A stretch of 45,910 bases of DNA from contig CALIBI010000019.1 of the NCBI GenBank assembly GCA_938045815.1, forward strand, positions 1-45,910. Direction: 5' to 3'. The position numbers were made by a program, and so were the translations under genes. Each line of letters opens with the position of its first letter. Position 1 is the first letter of the stretch. The notes under the pieces are model-generated. The model worked only from the letters and a program-made list of their open reading frames with translations. It was not told where the DNA came from and did no database searches. The stretch is from an uncultured Sulfolobales archaeon. GTDB lineage: Archaea > Thermoproteota > Thermoprotei_A > Sulfolobales > NBVN01. This document shows positions 27,978 through 37,502 of this stretch, piece by piece.

Positions 27978-28795
27978 ACGCCCCTTAAGAAGTAATATGT
28001 AGAGAAACCTGTTAACTTAAGGATAATTAACGACGCGTATATTACTGCTAGCAGCAACAGTGATATTGTGTCTTTCCTACTCCATCTAGGAGGGAAGTAG
28101 TATGATCTTTTAGGGTACGCTCCGAACCCTCTAACACTTAAAACTATGCTTAAGTCCCACACGTAACTCATCATCCTTATTACTAAAGGAACGAAAATAG
28201 GAACTACGTAAACTATCTTCTTGACAGGATTTCTTGAATCAACTTCTAGTCCTCTAGCTTTCTGAACATCAACTATGTTCCTTATCTCCATGAACGTGTA
28301 GGGGAGTAAACCTAAGGCTAGGGCAAACATAAAGCCTGCTTTATAAGGTAGCCCGGCTCTAGTGATGACGTAATGTAAGTCATACATCTTAGTAGTACTC
28401 ATGACTAACAAGAAAGCCGTAATTGGGTTTACTATCAAGAAGAACTTCCCAGTTCCTACCAAGAGACCTACATCAGTTAATCTTATGTTAGCTAGAGGGA
28501 AAGTAGCTACGTAGATGCCTACGTCCTGATACATAGATGCCCACACTAAAGTAGTCACTAGAAAGAATACTATGCTGTATGCTATAGTTAAAATGGCTCT
28601 TTTCACAGATATTTTAGCGAGTATTAGCCCTACTATAAGTGATAAGTACACGAATACTGAAACAGAACCATCCCACTGACTAACCACGGAAGCTGAGAAA
28701 GCTAAGACAAACCAAGCTAATTTCACACGAGCATCTAACCTATGTATTACGGACTCCCTAGGAATGTAGAGCCCTGATAGAGACACTTTAGTCAC
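27974..28795 (-). CDS. ECF transporter transmembrane (T) component
   Basis: CbiQ/EcfT features: SVIHRLDARVKLAWF, VDVQKARGLEVD, VIRMMSYVWDLSIVLSVRGFG. Overlaps the ATPase gene. Confidence 0.9.
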   Translation of the reverse strand: MTKVSLSGLYIPRESVIHRLDARVKLAWFVLAFSASVVSQWDGSVSVFVYLSLIVGLILAKISVKRAILTIAYSIVFFLVTTLVWASMYQDVGIYVATFPLANIRLTDVGLLVGTGKFFLIVNPITAFLLVMSTTKMYDLHYVITRAGLPYKAGFMFALALGLLPYTFMEIRNIVDVQKARGLEVDSRNPVKKIVYVVPIFVPLVIRMMSYVWDLSIVLSVRGFGAYPKRSYYFPPRWSRKDTISLLLLAVIYASLIILKLTGFSTYYFLRGV

Positions 28796-28892
28796 CTGAC
28801 GGTTTCTTACGATTCTTATGATTCTTATAATGACTTAAGTTTAAAAACTTTTAAGTAGAACGCGATACCCTTAGTTAGAGAGCTACATAACA

Positions 28893-29906
28893 CTATAAAA
28901 CAGTTATGTGAACTTTTATTTCTCTCCTATCAAAACTCTTCTCGAACGCCTCGACACCCTTACTTAAAGGAAATTCTGAAGTAACTAATCTATCTACCTG
29001 AACTACCTTCTCTCTTAGTATTTTTATGGCTTTCTTAAAGGGACCGCACCTACTCCCTACAAGACTGACTTCCTTCACTACTAGCTTAGTCACGTCGATT
29101 TTGGTTGGGATGCCGTGAGTAGACTTAACTGCTATGACACCTCGTGGTCTCACAATCTCGATAGCTTCCTGAAGTCCTTCAGGAGTTCCTGAAGCCTCAA
29201 CTACGTAATCAAACCCCGCTCCTTCAGGAGTGTTTCTGGCAATCGCCTCAGCTAATTCTTCACTTGATAACACTTCGTGCGCGCCCATCTCGAGAGCTAT
29301 ACTCCTCTTAGGAGTGTTTGGTCTAGCTACAGCTACCAAGAATCTTGGTTCATAAAGTCTTGAGAGAAGTCCTAAAGCTAGGAGCCCTATAGTCCCAATC
29401 CCTATCACTGCTATGTTTGAGTTGCGTTGAGGTGGTGCTAACTCAGTCATCTCGACTACTGCGGCAAGAGGTTCAACGAAGGCTGCTTGTAGAGGTGTTA
29501 GATCGTCCACTATATGTATTAAATCAAGTCTACTCACCACGTACTCGGCAAAACCGCCGTCAACAGATATACCTAAAGTCTTTCTGTATGGGCAGTGTGT
29601 AGATAAACCGTTCCTACAATACCAACACTTACCACAGTGAAAATTTATTTCTGTAGTAACTCTAGCGCCGATTAAAGACTTATCAGAATTTGAGTTCCTA
29701 CCTAAATCAACAACCCTGCCGGAAACTTCATGACCAAGTATTATGGGGATTTTACCGGGCACGTAGGTTCCTTTATAGAAAGCCTTATCAGTACCGCAGA
29801 TACCTGATCTCTCAACCTTAATCAATACTTGGTTCTCGCTTAAATCAGGCTCAGGGACTTCTGTTAACCTCAAAACACCTGGCGCGTGGAGAACTAGGGC
29901 TTTCAT
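28893..29906 (-). CDS. Zinc-dependent medium-chain alcohol/polyol dehydrogenase
   Basis: CGTDKAFYKG, GHEVSGRVVDLG, CGKCWYCRNGLSTHC, IGIGTIGLLALG. Likely start is the internal ATG (MKALVLHAPG) at 29906. Confidence 0.88.
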   Translation of the reverse strand: MKALVLHAPGVLRLTEVPEPDLSENQVLIKVERSGICGTDKAFYKGTYVPGKIPIILGHEVSGRVVDLGRNSNSDKSLIGARVTTEINFHCGKCWYCRNGLSTHCPYRKTLGISVDGGFAEYVVSRLDLIHIVDDLTPLQAAFVEPLAAVVEMTELAPPQRNSNIAVIGIGTIGLLALGLLSRLYEPRFLVAVARPNTPKRSIALEMGAHEVLSSEELAEAIARNTPEGAGFDYVVEASGTPEGLQEAIEIVRPRGVIAVKSTHGIPTKIDVTKLVVKEVSLVGSRCGPFKKAIKILREKVVQVDRLVTSEFPLSKGVEAFEKSFDRREIKVHITVL

Positions 29907-29962
29907 CTTAATCAACCCATAATAAGTAGTTACGAATTTATTATTTTCCATATCCTCAATAA

Positions 29963-30700
29963 TCAAGCTCGTTTCACGTTAGTTGGTGTTTTGATGAGTG
30001 CTTCCAGAACGCTACTAGCTACTTGCTTTACGAACTTCTCTAGCTCATCTGCTAGGAAGAATCTAGTTGGTTTGATTAGTGAGTTACTCACGATTAGCAC
30101 GGAAGCTGTTCTCACGTTTCTTAAGAGACCTAGTACATACAATATGGCTGTCTCCATATCTACCGCAACAACACCTCTCTTAACCCACTTACTAATAAAT
30201 CCTTCCTCAGTATAGAAAGCATCGCAACTCACTATAGGAGCTATTAAATACTTAATACCGGAAGAACGTATTTCCTTGATTATATTCTCAAATAACTGAA
30301 AATCGGGAACAGCTGCTTGAGAAACTGGTTCACCCAAGTACTGATAAAAAATCCCACCAGAATAGTATGATGCTCCAGAAGGTATAACTACATCACCTAC
30401 ATCTAGCTCATTAATCATAGCACCGCAAGTCCCTAACCTAACTAAGACTCTAGCACCCAACATAATTAATTCCTCTATCACTAGGGCTGCTGACCCAGAA
30501 CCTACTCCATGAACAGCTAGAGTAATCGGTTCTCCCTTAAAGAAGCCCGTATAAACGTAGTAATTTCTAACACTACTTACCAATCTAGGCATCTCCAGGA
30601 ATTCTTTTAGTAAATTAATACGTGCTGGATCACCAGCAATAATAACTCTTTCAGCAATATCTTCTCTCCTGTGAACTCTTATATGAACCGTCTCACTCAT
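29963..30700 (-). CDS. Nucleoside phosphorylase (NP-I family)
   Basis: VIIAGDPARINLLKEFL, HGVGSGSAALVIEELIMLGARVLVRLGTCG, VAVDMETAILY. Confidence 0.92.
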   Translation of the reverse strand: MSETVHIRVHRREDIAERVIIAGDPARINLLKEFLEMPRLVSSVRNYYVYTGFFKGEPITLAVHGVGSGSAALVIEELIMLGARVLVRLGTCGAMINELDVGDVVIPSGASYYSGGIFYQYLGEPVSQAAVPDFQLFENIIKEIRSSGIKYLIAPIVSCDAFYTEEGFISKWVKRGVVAVDMETAILYVLGLLRNVRTASVLIVSNSLIKPTRFFLADELEKFVKQVASSVLEALIKTPTNVKRA

Positions 30701-30786
30701 ATGATTTTCTCTCCACGTATTCTTGACTTAAACTTAAATATAAAAATTTATATAGTTCAAATAATTATTATAGTGAGGTAAACCCT

Positions 30787-31062
30787 ATGATAGATCCGTA
30801 TCTCGTCTTAACCGTTATAGGAATAGTAATACTTGTTATCGGTGTAGTTCTCTTAGCTGGAAAGATGAAGGGAGGGCTTATATTATCGCTGATAGGAATC
30901 TTATGGCTTTTCACTATGGGACTCTATTACGCCTTCACTTACACCGGAGTATATAGCTCAGGTCTTTACCCAATAGCTAACATAATAGGTGTCGTGCTTT
31001 TGATTGTTGGCTTAGTCTTAGTGCTTCGTTACTGGGCACGAACAGGTGTATTGAGGAGGTGA
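30787..31062 (+). CDS. Small hypothetical membrane protein
   Basis: 91 aa with three hydrophobic segments. Overlaps the start of the downstream S-component gene. Confidence 0.75.
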   Translation: MIDPYLVLTVIGIVILVIGVVLLAGKMKGGLILSLIGILWLFTMGLYYAFTYTGVYSSGLYPIANIIGVVLLIVGLVLVLRYWARTGVLRR

Positions 31063-31925
31063 GTATGATGGCTTCTAAGTCTGTCTCATCTGCTTTATGG
31101 ATTATTGCTTTCATAATAGCTGTTATCTTCGTGGTTTTCATATTCTATATAGGGTTCGACATACTGACTAAGGGGCTTGATAAACCTGGTGAGTGGATCA
31201 TAACACAGCCCTTCAACGTCTTAGTAGGATATGAAATAGTAGGAACAGATGGAGCATTCTTAGTTAGCGGAGTTTTATGGGTTGTAGGCACAATCATATT
31301 CTTCATGGAGTTAAGCGGCAGAACTTTCAAAGGTTTTAGGATAGTAAGGCAAGAAATAAAATGGGACGCGATTGATGTCTCTACTACTGCATTATCTGCA
31401 GCTGTTTACGGTGGTGCGTTAGCAGCTACTGGAGGAATTCCCATAATACCGGGCTTTACGTGGGTGAGACCTGGTAATGCTCTAGCACCACTCTTCGGAA
31501 TACTATTCGGTATTCCCGGAGCTTTAGGAACATCGATAGGAAACTTCATAGCTGACGCGTTAGCTGGATACTTAGGTGTAGGAAGTATAGGAGGTTTCAT
31601 AGGAAACTTCATAATAGCTTACGTGCCTTACAAGTTAATGAGAGACCACAGCTTCAGGACGCCGCGCAGCATAATTGAATTCTACGTATGGGGAGTTCTG
31701 GTAGCTAGTGTGTGGTGCTCGCTATACATTTCTTGGTGGCTTGATGCCCTACAGCCTGTCATAGGACTACCTAGAGGGTTCATTTGGGGCTTCTTTGCAC
31801 CTTGGGTAATATTCAACAACGCATTCATAACAGCTATAGTAACTCCAATATTAGGCTTCATACTATATCCACCAATAAAGGCGCGAGGTCTCTACTGGGC
31901 TGACAGAATAAGAATCATAGGATAA
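31059..31925 (+). CDS. Putative ECF-type substrate-binding (S) membrane component
   Basis: VRPGNALAPLFGILFGIPGALGTSIGNFIADALAGYLGVGSIGGFIGNFIIAYVPYKL is S-component-like. Close to ECF A and T genes. Confidence 0.65.
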   Translation: MSMMASKSVSSALWIIAFIIAVIFVVFIFYIGFDILTKGLDKPGEWIITQPFNVLVGYEIVGTDGAFLVSGVLWVVGTIIFFMELSGRTFKGFRIVRQEIKWDAIDVSTTALSAAVYGGALAATGGIPIIPGFTWVRPGNALAPLFGILFGIPGALGTSIGNFIADALAGYLGVGSIGGFIGNFIIAYVPYKLMRDHSFRTPRSIIEFYVWGVLVASVWCSLYISWWLDALQPVIGLPRGFIWGFFAPWVIFNNAFITAIVTPILGFILYPPIKARGLYWADRIRIIG

Positions 31926-32010
31926 GTATAACGCCTTTTTAAGGCAACTTAATACTTTAAGCTTAATTTTTAATGTTCTGTTTAAATAGAAATACTGAGG
32001 TGTTTATGTA

Positions 32011-33330
32011 GTGCTTGTATGTTTGAGAGGCTTCATAATATCTATGAGTGAGACGTACGGTCTAGTGAATGACGGACTTGTTGTTTTCGACGACACTACC
32101 GGATTAATAGAGGACGTGGTAGAATGGGATGAAAGAGACTCTGTTAAGTGTGATCTTATTGAAGGAAACGAGTACGCATTAGTAATGCCTGGACTAATAA
32201 ACACTCATACGCACGTACCGATGCTTATTCTCCAGGGATTAGGAGCTGGCTTAACAGGGTTTGATTGGTTAAGGAAAATCTGGTGTGTTGAGGGTTTGCT
32301 AAGACCTGAGCACGTCTACATATCTGCTAAGGCTTCAATACTCTTGATGTTGGAGAACGGTATTACTACTTTCGCTGATCACTATTTCTATGAGGAGGAA
32401 GTAGTTAGAGCTGTTGAGGAACTGGGTGTCAGGGGTGTTCTAGCTAAGACTGTCATAGAGTATAGTGAGCACGCACCAAAACACTCGATTGAAGACTCTA
32501 TTAACTTCGCAATGAGATTTCGCGGGATAGCGAATGATAGAGTAAGAACCATGCTTGGGGTTCACGCAATGTATTCATGCGGCACTGAAACACTGCTTAA
32601 AGCTGTTGAGTATTCTCAAAAGTATGGTGTGAGAATTCACATGCACTTTTCAGAATCTCTGCACGAACTAGAGTATGTTAGAGACAAGTACGGTAGGACA
32701 CCTACCAGCCTAGCAGAAGAACTAGGAATCCTTAAAACAAAGCCTTTACTAGCTCACGCTACGTACCTCAGTAATGAGGATATCGAGACACTCTCTAAGC
32801 ATAAAGTGTATGTAGCTTACTCGCCATTCACGATAATGAGTTGGGGTCAGGATATAGCGAGAGTCAGTGATTTAGTAGAGAAAGGTGTAACAGTGTCCCT
32901 AGCTACTGACGGACCGGTAACAGACGGTGACTTAAGTCTCTTCAAGCAAATGAAGCTAGCCATAGCCGCGCAGTCAAGTCGTTATAAAACACCGATTAAG
33001 CTCCAGCCAAGAGAAGTTCTTGAGATGGTTACTAAGAAAGCTGCAGAGAGTCTTGGAATAGATGATCTAGTCGGGATTTTAGAACCAGGTAAGAAAGCCG
33101 ACATAATAGTATTGAAACCTCCTAAGACTAGGTTAGTGGGCTTGCGTGACAACCCCTTCACCACCGTGGTCTTCAACCTAGGAGACGAGAGCGTTAATGA
33201 CGTGTATGTTGACGGGAAAAAGATAATCTCTAATAAAACGCTACTGAGAATAAATATAGAAAAGCTTCATAAACAACTAGTAGATACTCGCACAAAGCTT
33301 TTTGAGGAAGCTATAGTGTGTGATAGGTAA
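32011..33330 (+). CDS. Amidohydrolase-family nucleoside deaminase (SAH/MTA/adenosine deaminase-like)
   Basis: PGLINTHTHVPMLILQG, HMHFSES, LAHATYLSNEDIE, LATDGPVTDGDLSLF, LGIDDLVGILEPGKKADIIVL. Confidence 0.85.
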   Translation: MLVCLRGFIISMSETYGLVNDGLVVFDDTTGLIEDVVEWDERDSVKCDLIEGNEYALVMPGLINTHTHVPMLILQGLGAGLTGFDWLRKIWCVEGLLRPEHVYISAKASILLMLENGITTFADHYFYEEEVVRAVEELGVRGVLAKTVIEYSEHAPKHSIEDSINFAMRFRGIANDRVRTMLGVHAMYSCGTETLLKAVEYSQKYGVRIHMHFSESLHELEYVRDKYGRTPTSLAEELGILKTKPLLAHATYLSNEDIETLSKHKVYVAYSPFTIMSWGQDIARVSDLVEKGVTVSLATDGPVTDGDLSLFKQMKLAIAAQSSRYKTPIKLQPREVLEMVTKKAAESLGIDDLVGILEPGKKADIIVLKPPKTRLVGLRDNPFTTVVFNLGDESVNDVYVDGKKIISNKTLLRINIEKLHKQLVDTRTKLFEEAIVCDR

Positions 33331-33349
33331 ACCGTAACTAGAGACTTCT

Positions 33350-34012
33350 TCAAGGTGGGGAGGAGCTCATTTGCGTGAGAACTCTCATAACAACTTCTAC
33401 AGGATTCTTAGCGCTAGTTACTGCACCACCCATTATAACTATGTCTATACCCTCATCCACTATCTTCTTGACGTCCTCCGGTTTAATACCTCCCGCTACA
33501 GCCACCTTAAGTGATGTTTCTCGTTTTATTTTTGTTGCTTCACTTAGCAGGTCTGAGGCTCTTAAGCCACGCATTCTCTGCACACTTATTCCCACATGGT
33601 GCACGACCGCTTCTATGCCTAGGCGATTCAGTTCTTGCGCTCTTTGAAGAGGTTTCGGATGACTTATTAAGTCTCCTATCACTAGCTTGCCGTAACTACG
33701 TGCAGTCTCTACTGCTTCTTTAATTGTCTCGTCTTCTGCTACAGCTAGTACTGTGTACGCGTCAGCACCTACCTCATACATCATCGCGCCTTCTATTCCT
33801 GGTACATCCATGGTCTTAGTGTCTGCTACGACGAAGCAGCCCGTAAGATCCTTCAAAGACTTCACTGCTAGCTTACCCCAAGACTTGATTAGTGGTGTTC
33901 CTGCCTCAAGCCAGATGTTCTCGCATTTTGTTGCGGAAGCTATCTTAACTGATAACTCGAGAACCCTCATCAAATCTGTTAAATCGAGAGCTATCTGAAG
34001 TATCGCCACCAT
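33350..34012 (-). CDS. 3-hexulose-6-phosphate synthase (OMP decarboxylase-like/HUMPS)
   Basis: LQIALDL, WLEAGTPLIKSWG, VVADTKTMD, VHHVGIS, VAGGIKPEDV. Confidence 0.88.
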   Translation of the reverse strand: MVAILQIALDLTDLMRVLELSVKIASATKCENIWLEAGTPLIKSWGKLAVKSLKDLTGCFVVADTKTMDVPGIEGAMMYEVGADAYTVLAVAEDETIKEAVETARSYGKLVIGDLISHPKPLQRAQELNRLGIEAVVHHVGISVQRMRGLRASDLLSEATKIKRETSLKVAVAGGIKPEDVKKIVDEGIDIVIMGGAVTSAKNPVEVVMRVLTQMSSSPP

Positions 34013-34082
34013 AATCACCACAGTGTTGTATTCCCCACGACTTATAAATACGTCTCTACGTTATGCGTGTGAGAAGGGGGGC

Positions 34083-35669
34083 TCACGACCTACGTAAGAA
34101 TCTTCCTGGCTTAACCTCAGTATGCTTACCCTCCCTAATCACCAATTTTCCGTTAACTAGTAAGTACTCTACACCTGTAGAGTATATGTGCGGATTCTCA
34201 AAAGTTGCTCTATCCCTCATAGTGTAGTAATTAAACACTACCAAATCAGCTTTGAAACCAGGTCTCAGCAACCCTCTATCATGAAGTCCTAACTTCCTGG
34301 CGGGTAAGGAAGTCATTTTCCTCACAGCTTCCGGGAGACTTAACACCTTAAGCTCTCTCACATACCTAGCTATGATTCTGGGGAAAGTCCCGTAATTCCT
34401 GGGATGTGGCATACCCTTACCAAACCTCATTACGCTGCCGTCACTTCCTATAGCTACTAGGGGATGTGACACTGCTTTAGTTACGTCCTCATCATTCATA
34501 GTATGTATTACGACACTCGTTAATCCCTTGTCTTCTATGAGTAACTTAGCTATAGTGCTCACTGGGTCAGATTCCCACACCCTTGATATCTCCTCTATAC
34601 TCCTCCCTAAAACTTCCGGATGACTTTCTGAGTAAGAAATTCTTATTTTATCCCAATCACTATGTCCTTCTTCAGGTATTCCGTACCTCTCCAAGAAGTT
34701 CCTCAACTTACTTAATAGATTCGGGTTACTTAATTTTTCAATCATTTTCTCAGGACCCTCCTCCCTGACCCAGGTTGGTAGTAGGGCTTCTAAGCCTGTA
34801 GAACTTGCTGTGTAGGGGTAGGCGTCAGCACTGAAGTCGTAACCCCTCCTAACGTATTCTTCAATAAGATTCAAAACCTTAGGAACACTCCCCCACGCAG
34901 GAGGTCCAGCAGCCTTAACGTGTGATATCTCTAGGCTGACGCCGCTAGCTAAACCTACTTGTATTGCTTCAATAACAGCGTCAAGAAGTCCGACCCCCTC
35001 ATTCCTTATGTGTGTTGAGTAAATACCGCCGTATCTTGAGACAATCTTAGCTAACTCAATTAGCTCATAAGTATCGGAGAACATGCCGGGGACGTAAATA
35101 AGTCCTGAAGACATCCCGAAAGCACCTGCGCTCATCGCTTCATTCAGTAATTCACTCATTTCGCTAAGTTGTTTTTCTGAAGGTCTAACATCACCTACAC
35201 CTAGAACAGCGCTCCTTAGAGTTCCGTGACCGACTAAAGCAACTACGTTTAAGCTTTTCTTAAGCGCCTCAAGATGCTTAAGGTACTCACTAAAAGAATA
35301 CCAAGGTATACTACCAACTTCCTTGATGAATTCCACCTCACTATACTCAAGGAACTCCCTATTATTCTCTGTTAGTGGAGCGGGAGAATACCCACAATTA
35401 CCTACCACAATAGTAGTGACTCCCTGAGTAACGTAGTTATCGGCTGTGGGAGTTATGAAGATACTACTATCACTGTGATTATGGATATCTATGAAGCCTG
35501 GAGCAACAAATAAGTCGTTAGCATTAATTATTTCCTCAGCGCTCTCACCAGACAAATCTCCTATCTTAACTATAGTATCGTCAATAATCCCGATATCTTT
35601 CCTGTAGGGAGGTGCTCCACTACCGTCAACAAGTATCCCTTTCCTAACTATTACGTCATATACACGCAT
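34083..35669 (-). CDS. N-acyl-D-amino-acid deacylase (D-aminoacylase family)
   Basis: FIDIHNHSD, VVGNCGYSPAP, SSGLIYVPG, STHIRNEG, SHVKAAG, GSDGSVMRFGKGMPHPRNYGTFPR. Confidence 0.92.
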   Translation of the reverse strand: MRVYDVIVRKGILVDGSGAPPYRKDIGIIDDTIVKIGDLSGESAEEIINANDLFVAPGFIDIHNHSDSSIFITPTADNYVTQGVTTIVVGNCGYSPAPLTENNREFLEYSEVEFIKEVGSIPWYSFSEYLKHLEALKKSLNVVALVGHGTLRSAVLGVGDVRPSEKQLSEMSELLNEAMSAGAFGMSSGLIYVPGMFSDTYELIELAKIVSRYGGIYSTHIRNEGVGLLDAVIEAIQVGLASGVSLEISHVKAAGPPAWGSVPKVLNLIEEYVRRGYDFSADAYPYTASSTGLEALLPTWVREEGPEKMIEKLSNPNLLSKLRNFLERYGIPEEGHSDWDKIRISYSESHPEVLGRSIEEISRVWESDPVSTIAKLLIEDKGLTSVVIHTMNDEDVTKAVSHPLVAIGSDGSVMRFGKGMPHPRNYGTFPRIIARYVRELKVLSLPEAVRKMTSLPARKLGLHDRGLLRPGFKADLVVFNYYTMRDRATFENPHIYSTGVEYLLVNGKLVIREGKHTEVKPGRFLRRS

Positions 35670-35842
35670 TAAATTACCTCATAAACAATCTATAATCTCT
35701 TATTAATAAAGTTTTCACTAAATCAATAATATGGTCAAAATAACTTAGGTAGTTACCTTAGCTTATGATCAGGTCTGTCAGATTGACTTCAAATTATTAA
35801 GAATATTTATTAGCTTAGTTACACTAATCTCTCGGAGGTGTC

Positions 35843-37483
35843 ATGATGCGCTTTAATAAAGCGGTGTCTAAGATTGTTATCACAGTGTTAGTTTTGATTG
35901 TAGCTATTGCTTTAGTGGCTACGTACTTCGTGTTTGCGCCTATACCTACTCAAACACCTACTACGTCGCCTACAGAAACTACTCCTCAGCTGAAGAGGAC
36001 ATTAGTTATCGCGATACCTGAGGAGCCTATGGGGCTAGATGTCCAGCAAGTAACTTGGGCTAATGAGGTGCATGCCTTGATTTTCCAGCCTCTAGTAGTG
36101 CTTGGACCCGACACGACGTTAGTTCCTGATTTAGCGTTAAGATGGGAAGTCTCTGAGGACGGTACTGTCATAATTTTCTATTTGCCTGAAGGAGCTAAGT
36201 TCTCTAACGGAGATCCACTCACGGCTGAAGCAGTCAAGAAATCTATTGAGAGGTATAGGAATATTTCGCCATACGCGGAGGACTTCGCTGACGTGGAGGA
36301 GATAGTAGTGCTAGACACGTATACACTTAAGCTAATCCTTAAGAACCCAGCACCATATCTTTGGGCTGTGCTCGTAACTGTTTATGGAGCGCCTGTCAAC
36401 GCTAGGGTGGCTGAGGAAATCGGTAATGATGCCTTCAACAGGCTTCCGATAGGTAGTGGTCCCTACAAGGTTAGTGAGTGGGTTAGAGGTTCACACGTAG
36501 TTCTCGTAAGAAACGATAACTACAGAACTAACATGCCTTTCGTGACTAATAAAGGTCCTAACCCATACATAGACGAAATAATAATAAGATTTATACCAGA
36601 AGACCTTACCAGAATAGCTGAGCTTGAGGCAGGCCGTGTAGATATTGTTAGAGGTGTGCCTCTAGATGAGGTTAAGAGACTTAGAGAGAATCCGAACATA
36701 CAGCTCTATGAAACCCTATCACCAGGCATACACTACATAATGGTTAATGTACTGAAGGAACCACTAAATGATGTAAGAGTGCGTCAAGCAATAATGATAG
36801 CAATTAATAGGGATGAGATAGCTGCGATACTAGATAATAACGTAATTCCTTGGTATTCCTTCCTCTCACCATCACAGATATGCTATAATAAGTCTGTTGA
36901 GGACTTAGCTAAGAGTCTCTATTCATATGATCTGAATAGAGCTAAAGAACTACTTAAAGAGGCTGGCTGGGTAGACACAAACGGTGACGGAATAGTTGAT
37001 AAAGATGGTGTTCCATTAAAACTCACTCTACTCTCACCAACAGACGATCCAGCACTCAAGAAGTCTGCCCCCTTAATTCAGGCACAACTAGCTAAAATAG
37101 GTGTGAGTATAGAGATTAAGGAGTACACGTACGATTACGTAAGAGAATTAACTAGGGAATGGAATTTCGAGTTAGCTCTGAGAAGGTTCTCGTGGGCTGA
37201 CCCAGACATACTGATATACCTCATTCACAGTGAGTACGGTAACTACACGTATTCAAACCCTGAAGTAAATGAGTTGCTGGAATTAGGTCGCTCCGTAGCT
37301 GACATGACCGAAAGAACTAAGGTTTACTCCAGAGCTCAGGAGATATTGTTAAGAGATCTCCCGCTAATACCTCTCTTCGTACTCAAAGAGTATACTGCTG
37401 TCAGCAAGAACGTTAAGGGACTGATAGTACTCCCACCTTATGGTACGCTAATAATAAATGACGTGCGGGTAGAGCAGAGATAG
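35843..37483 (+). CDS. Dipeptide/oligopeptide ABC transporter, substrate-binding protein
   Basis: SBP_bac_5 features: membrane anchor plus Thr/Pro linker, LALRWEVSEDGTVIIFYLPEGAKFSNGDPLTAEAVKKSIER, VRQAIMIAINRDEI. Confidence 0.93.
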   Translation: MMRFNKAVSKIVITVLVLIVAIALVATYFVFAPIPTQTPTTSPTETTPQLKRTLVIAIPEEPMGLDVQQVTWANEVHALIFQPLVVLGPDTTLVPDLALRWEVSEDGTVIIFYLPEGAKFSNGDPLTAEAVKKSIERYRNISPYAEDFADVEEIVVLDTYTLKLILKNPAPYLWAVLVTVYGAPVNARVAEEIGNDAFNRLPIGSGPYKVSEWVRGSHVVLVRNDNYRTNMPFVTNKGPNPYIDEIIIRFIPEDLTRIAELEAGRVDIVRGVPLDEVKRLRENPNIQLYETLSPGIHYIMVNVLKEPLNDVRVRQAIMIAINRDEIAAILDNNVIPWYSFLSPSQICYNKSVEDLAKSLYSYDLNRAKELLKEAGWVDTNGDGIVDKDGVPLKLTLLSPTDDPALKKSAPLIQAQLAKIGVSIEIKEYTYDYVRELTREWNFELALRRFSWADPDILIYLIHSEYGNYTYSNPEVNELLELGRSVADMTERTKVYSRAQEILLRDLPLIPLFVLKEYTAVSKNVKGLIVLPPYGTLIINDVRVEQR

Positions 37484-37502
37484 TTAGCGCTAGGTATCTA
37501 AG

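Noticed and set aside
31931-31945. GCCTT-TTT-AAGGC mini-hairpin downstream of the S-like component
   Set aside because: Too short to distinguish from chance or a simple transcript end.
34066-34086. GTGAG-AAGGGGGG-CTCAC hairpin near the end of the D-aminoacylase gene
   Set aside because: Short 5 bp stem overlapping the coding end; could easily be chance.
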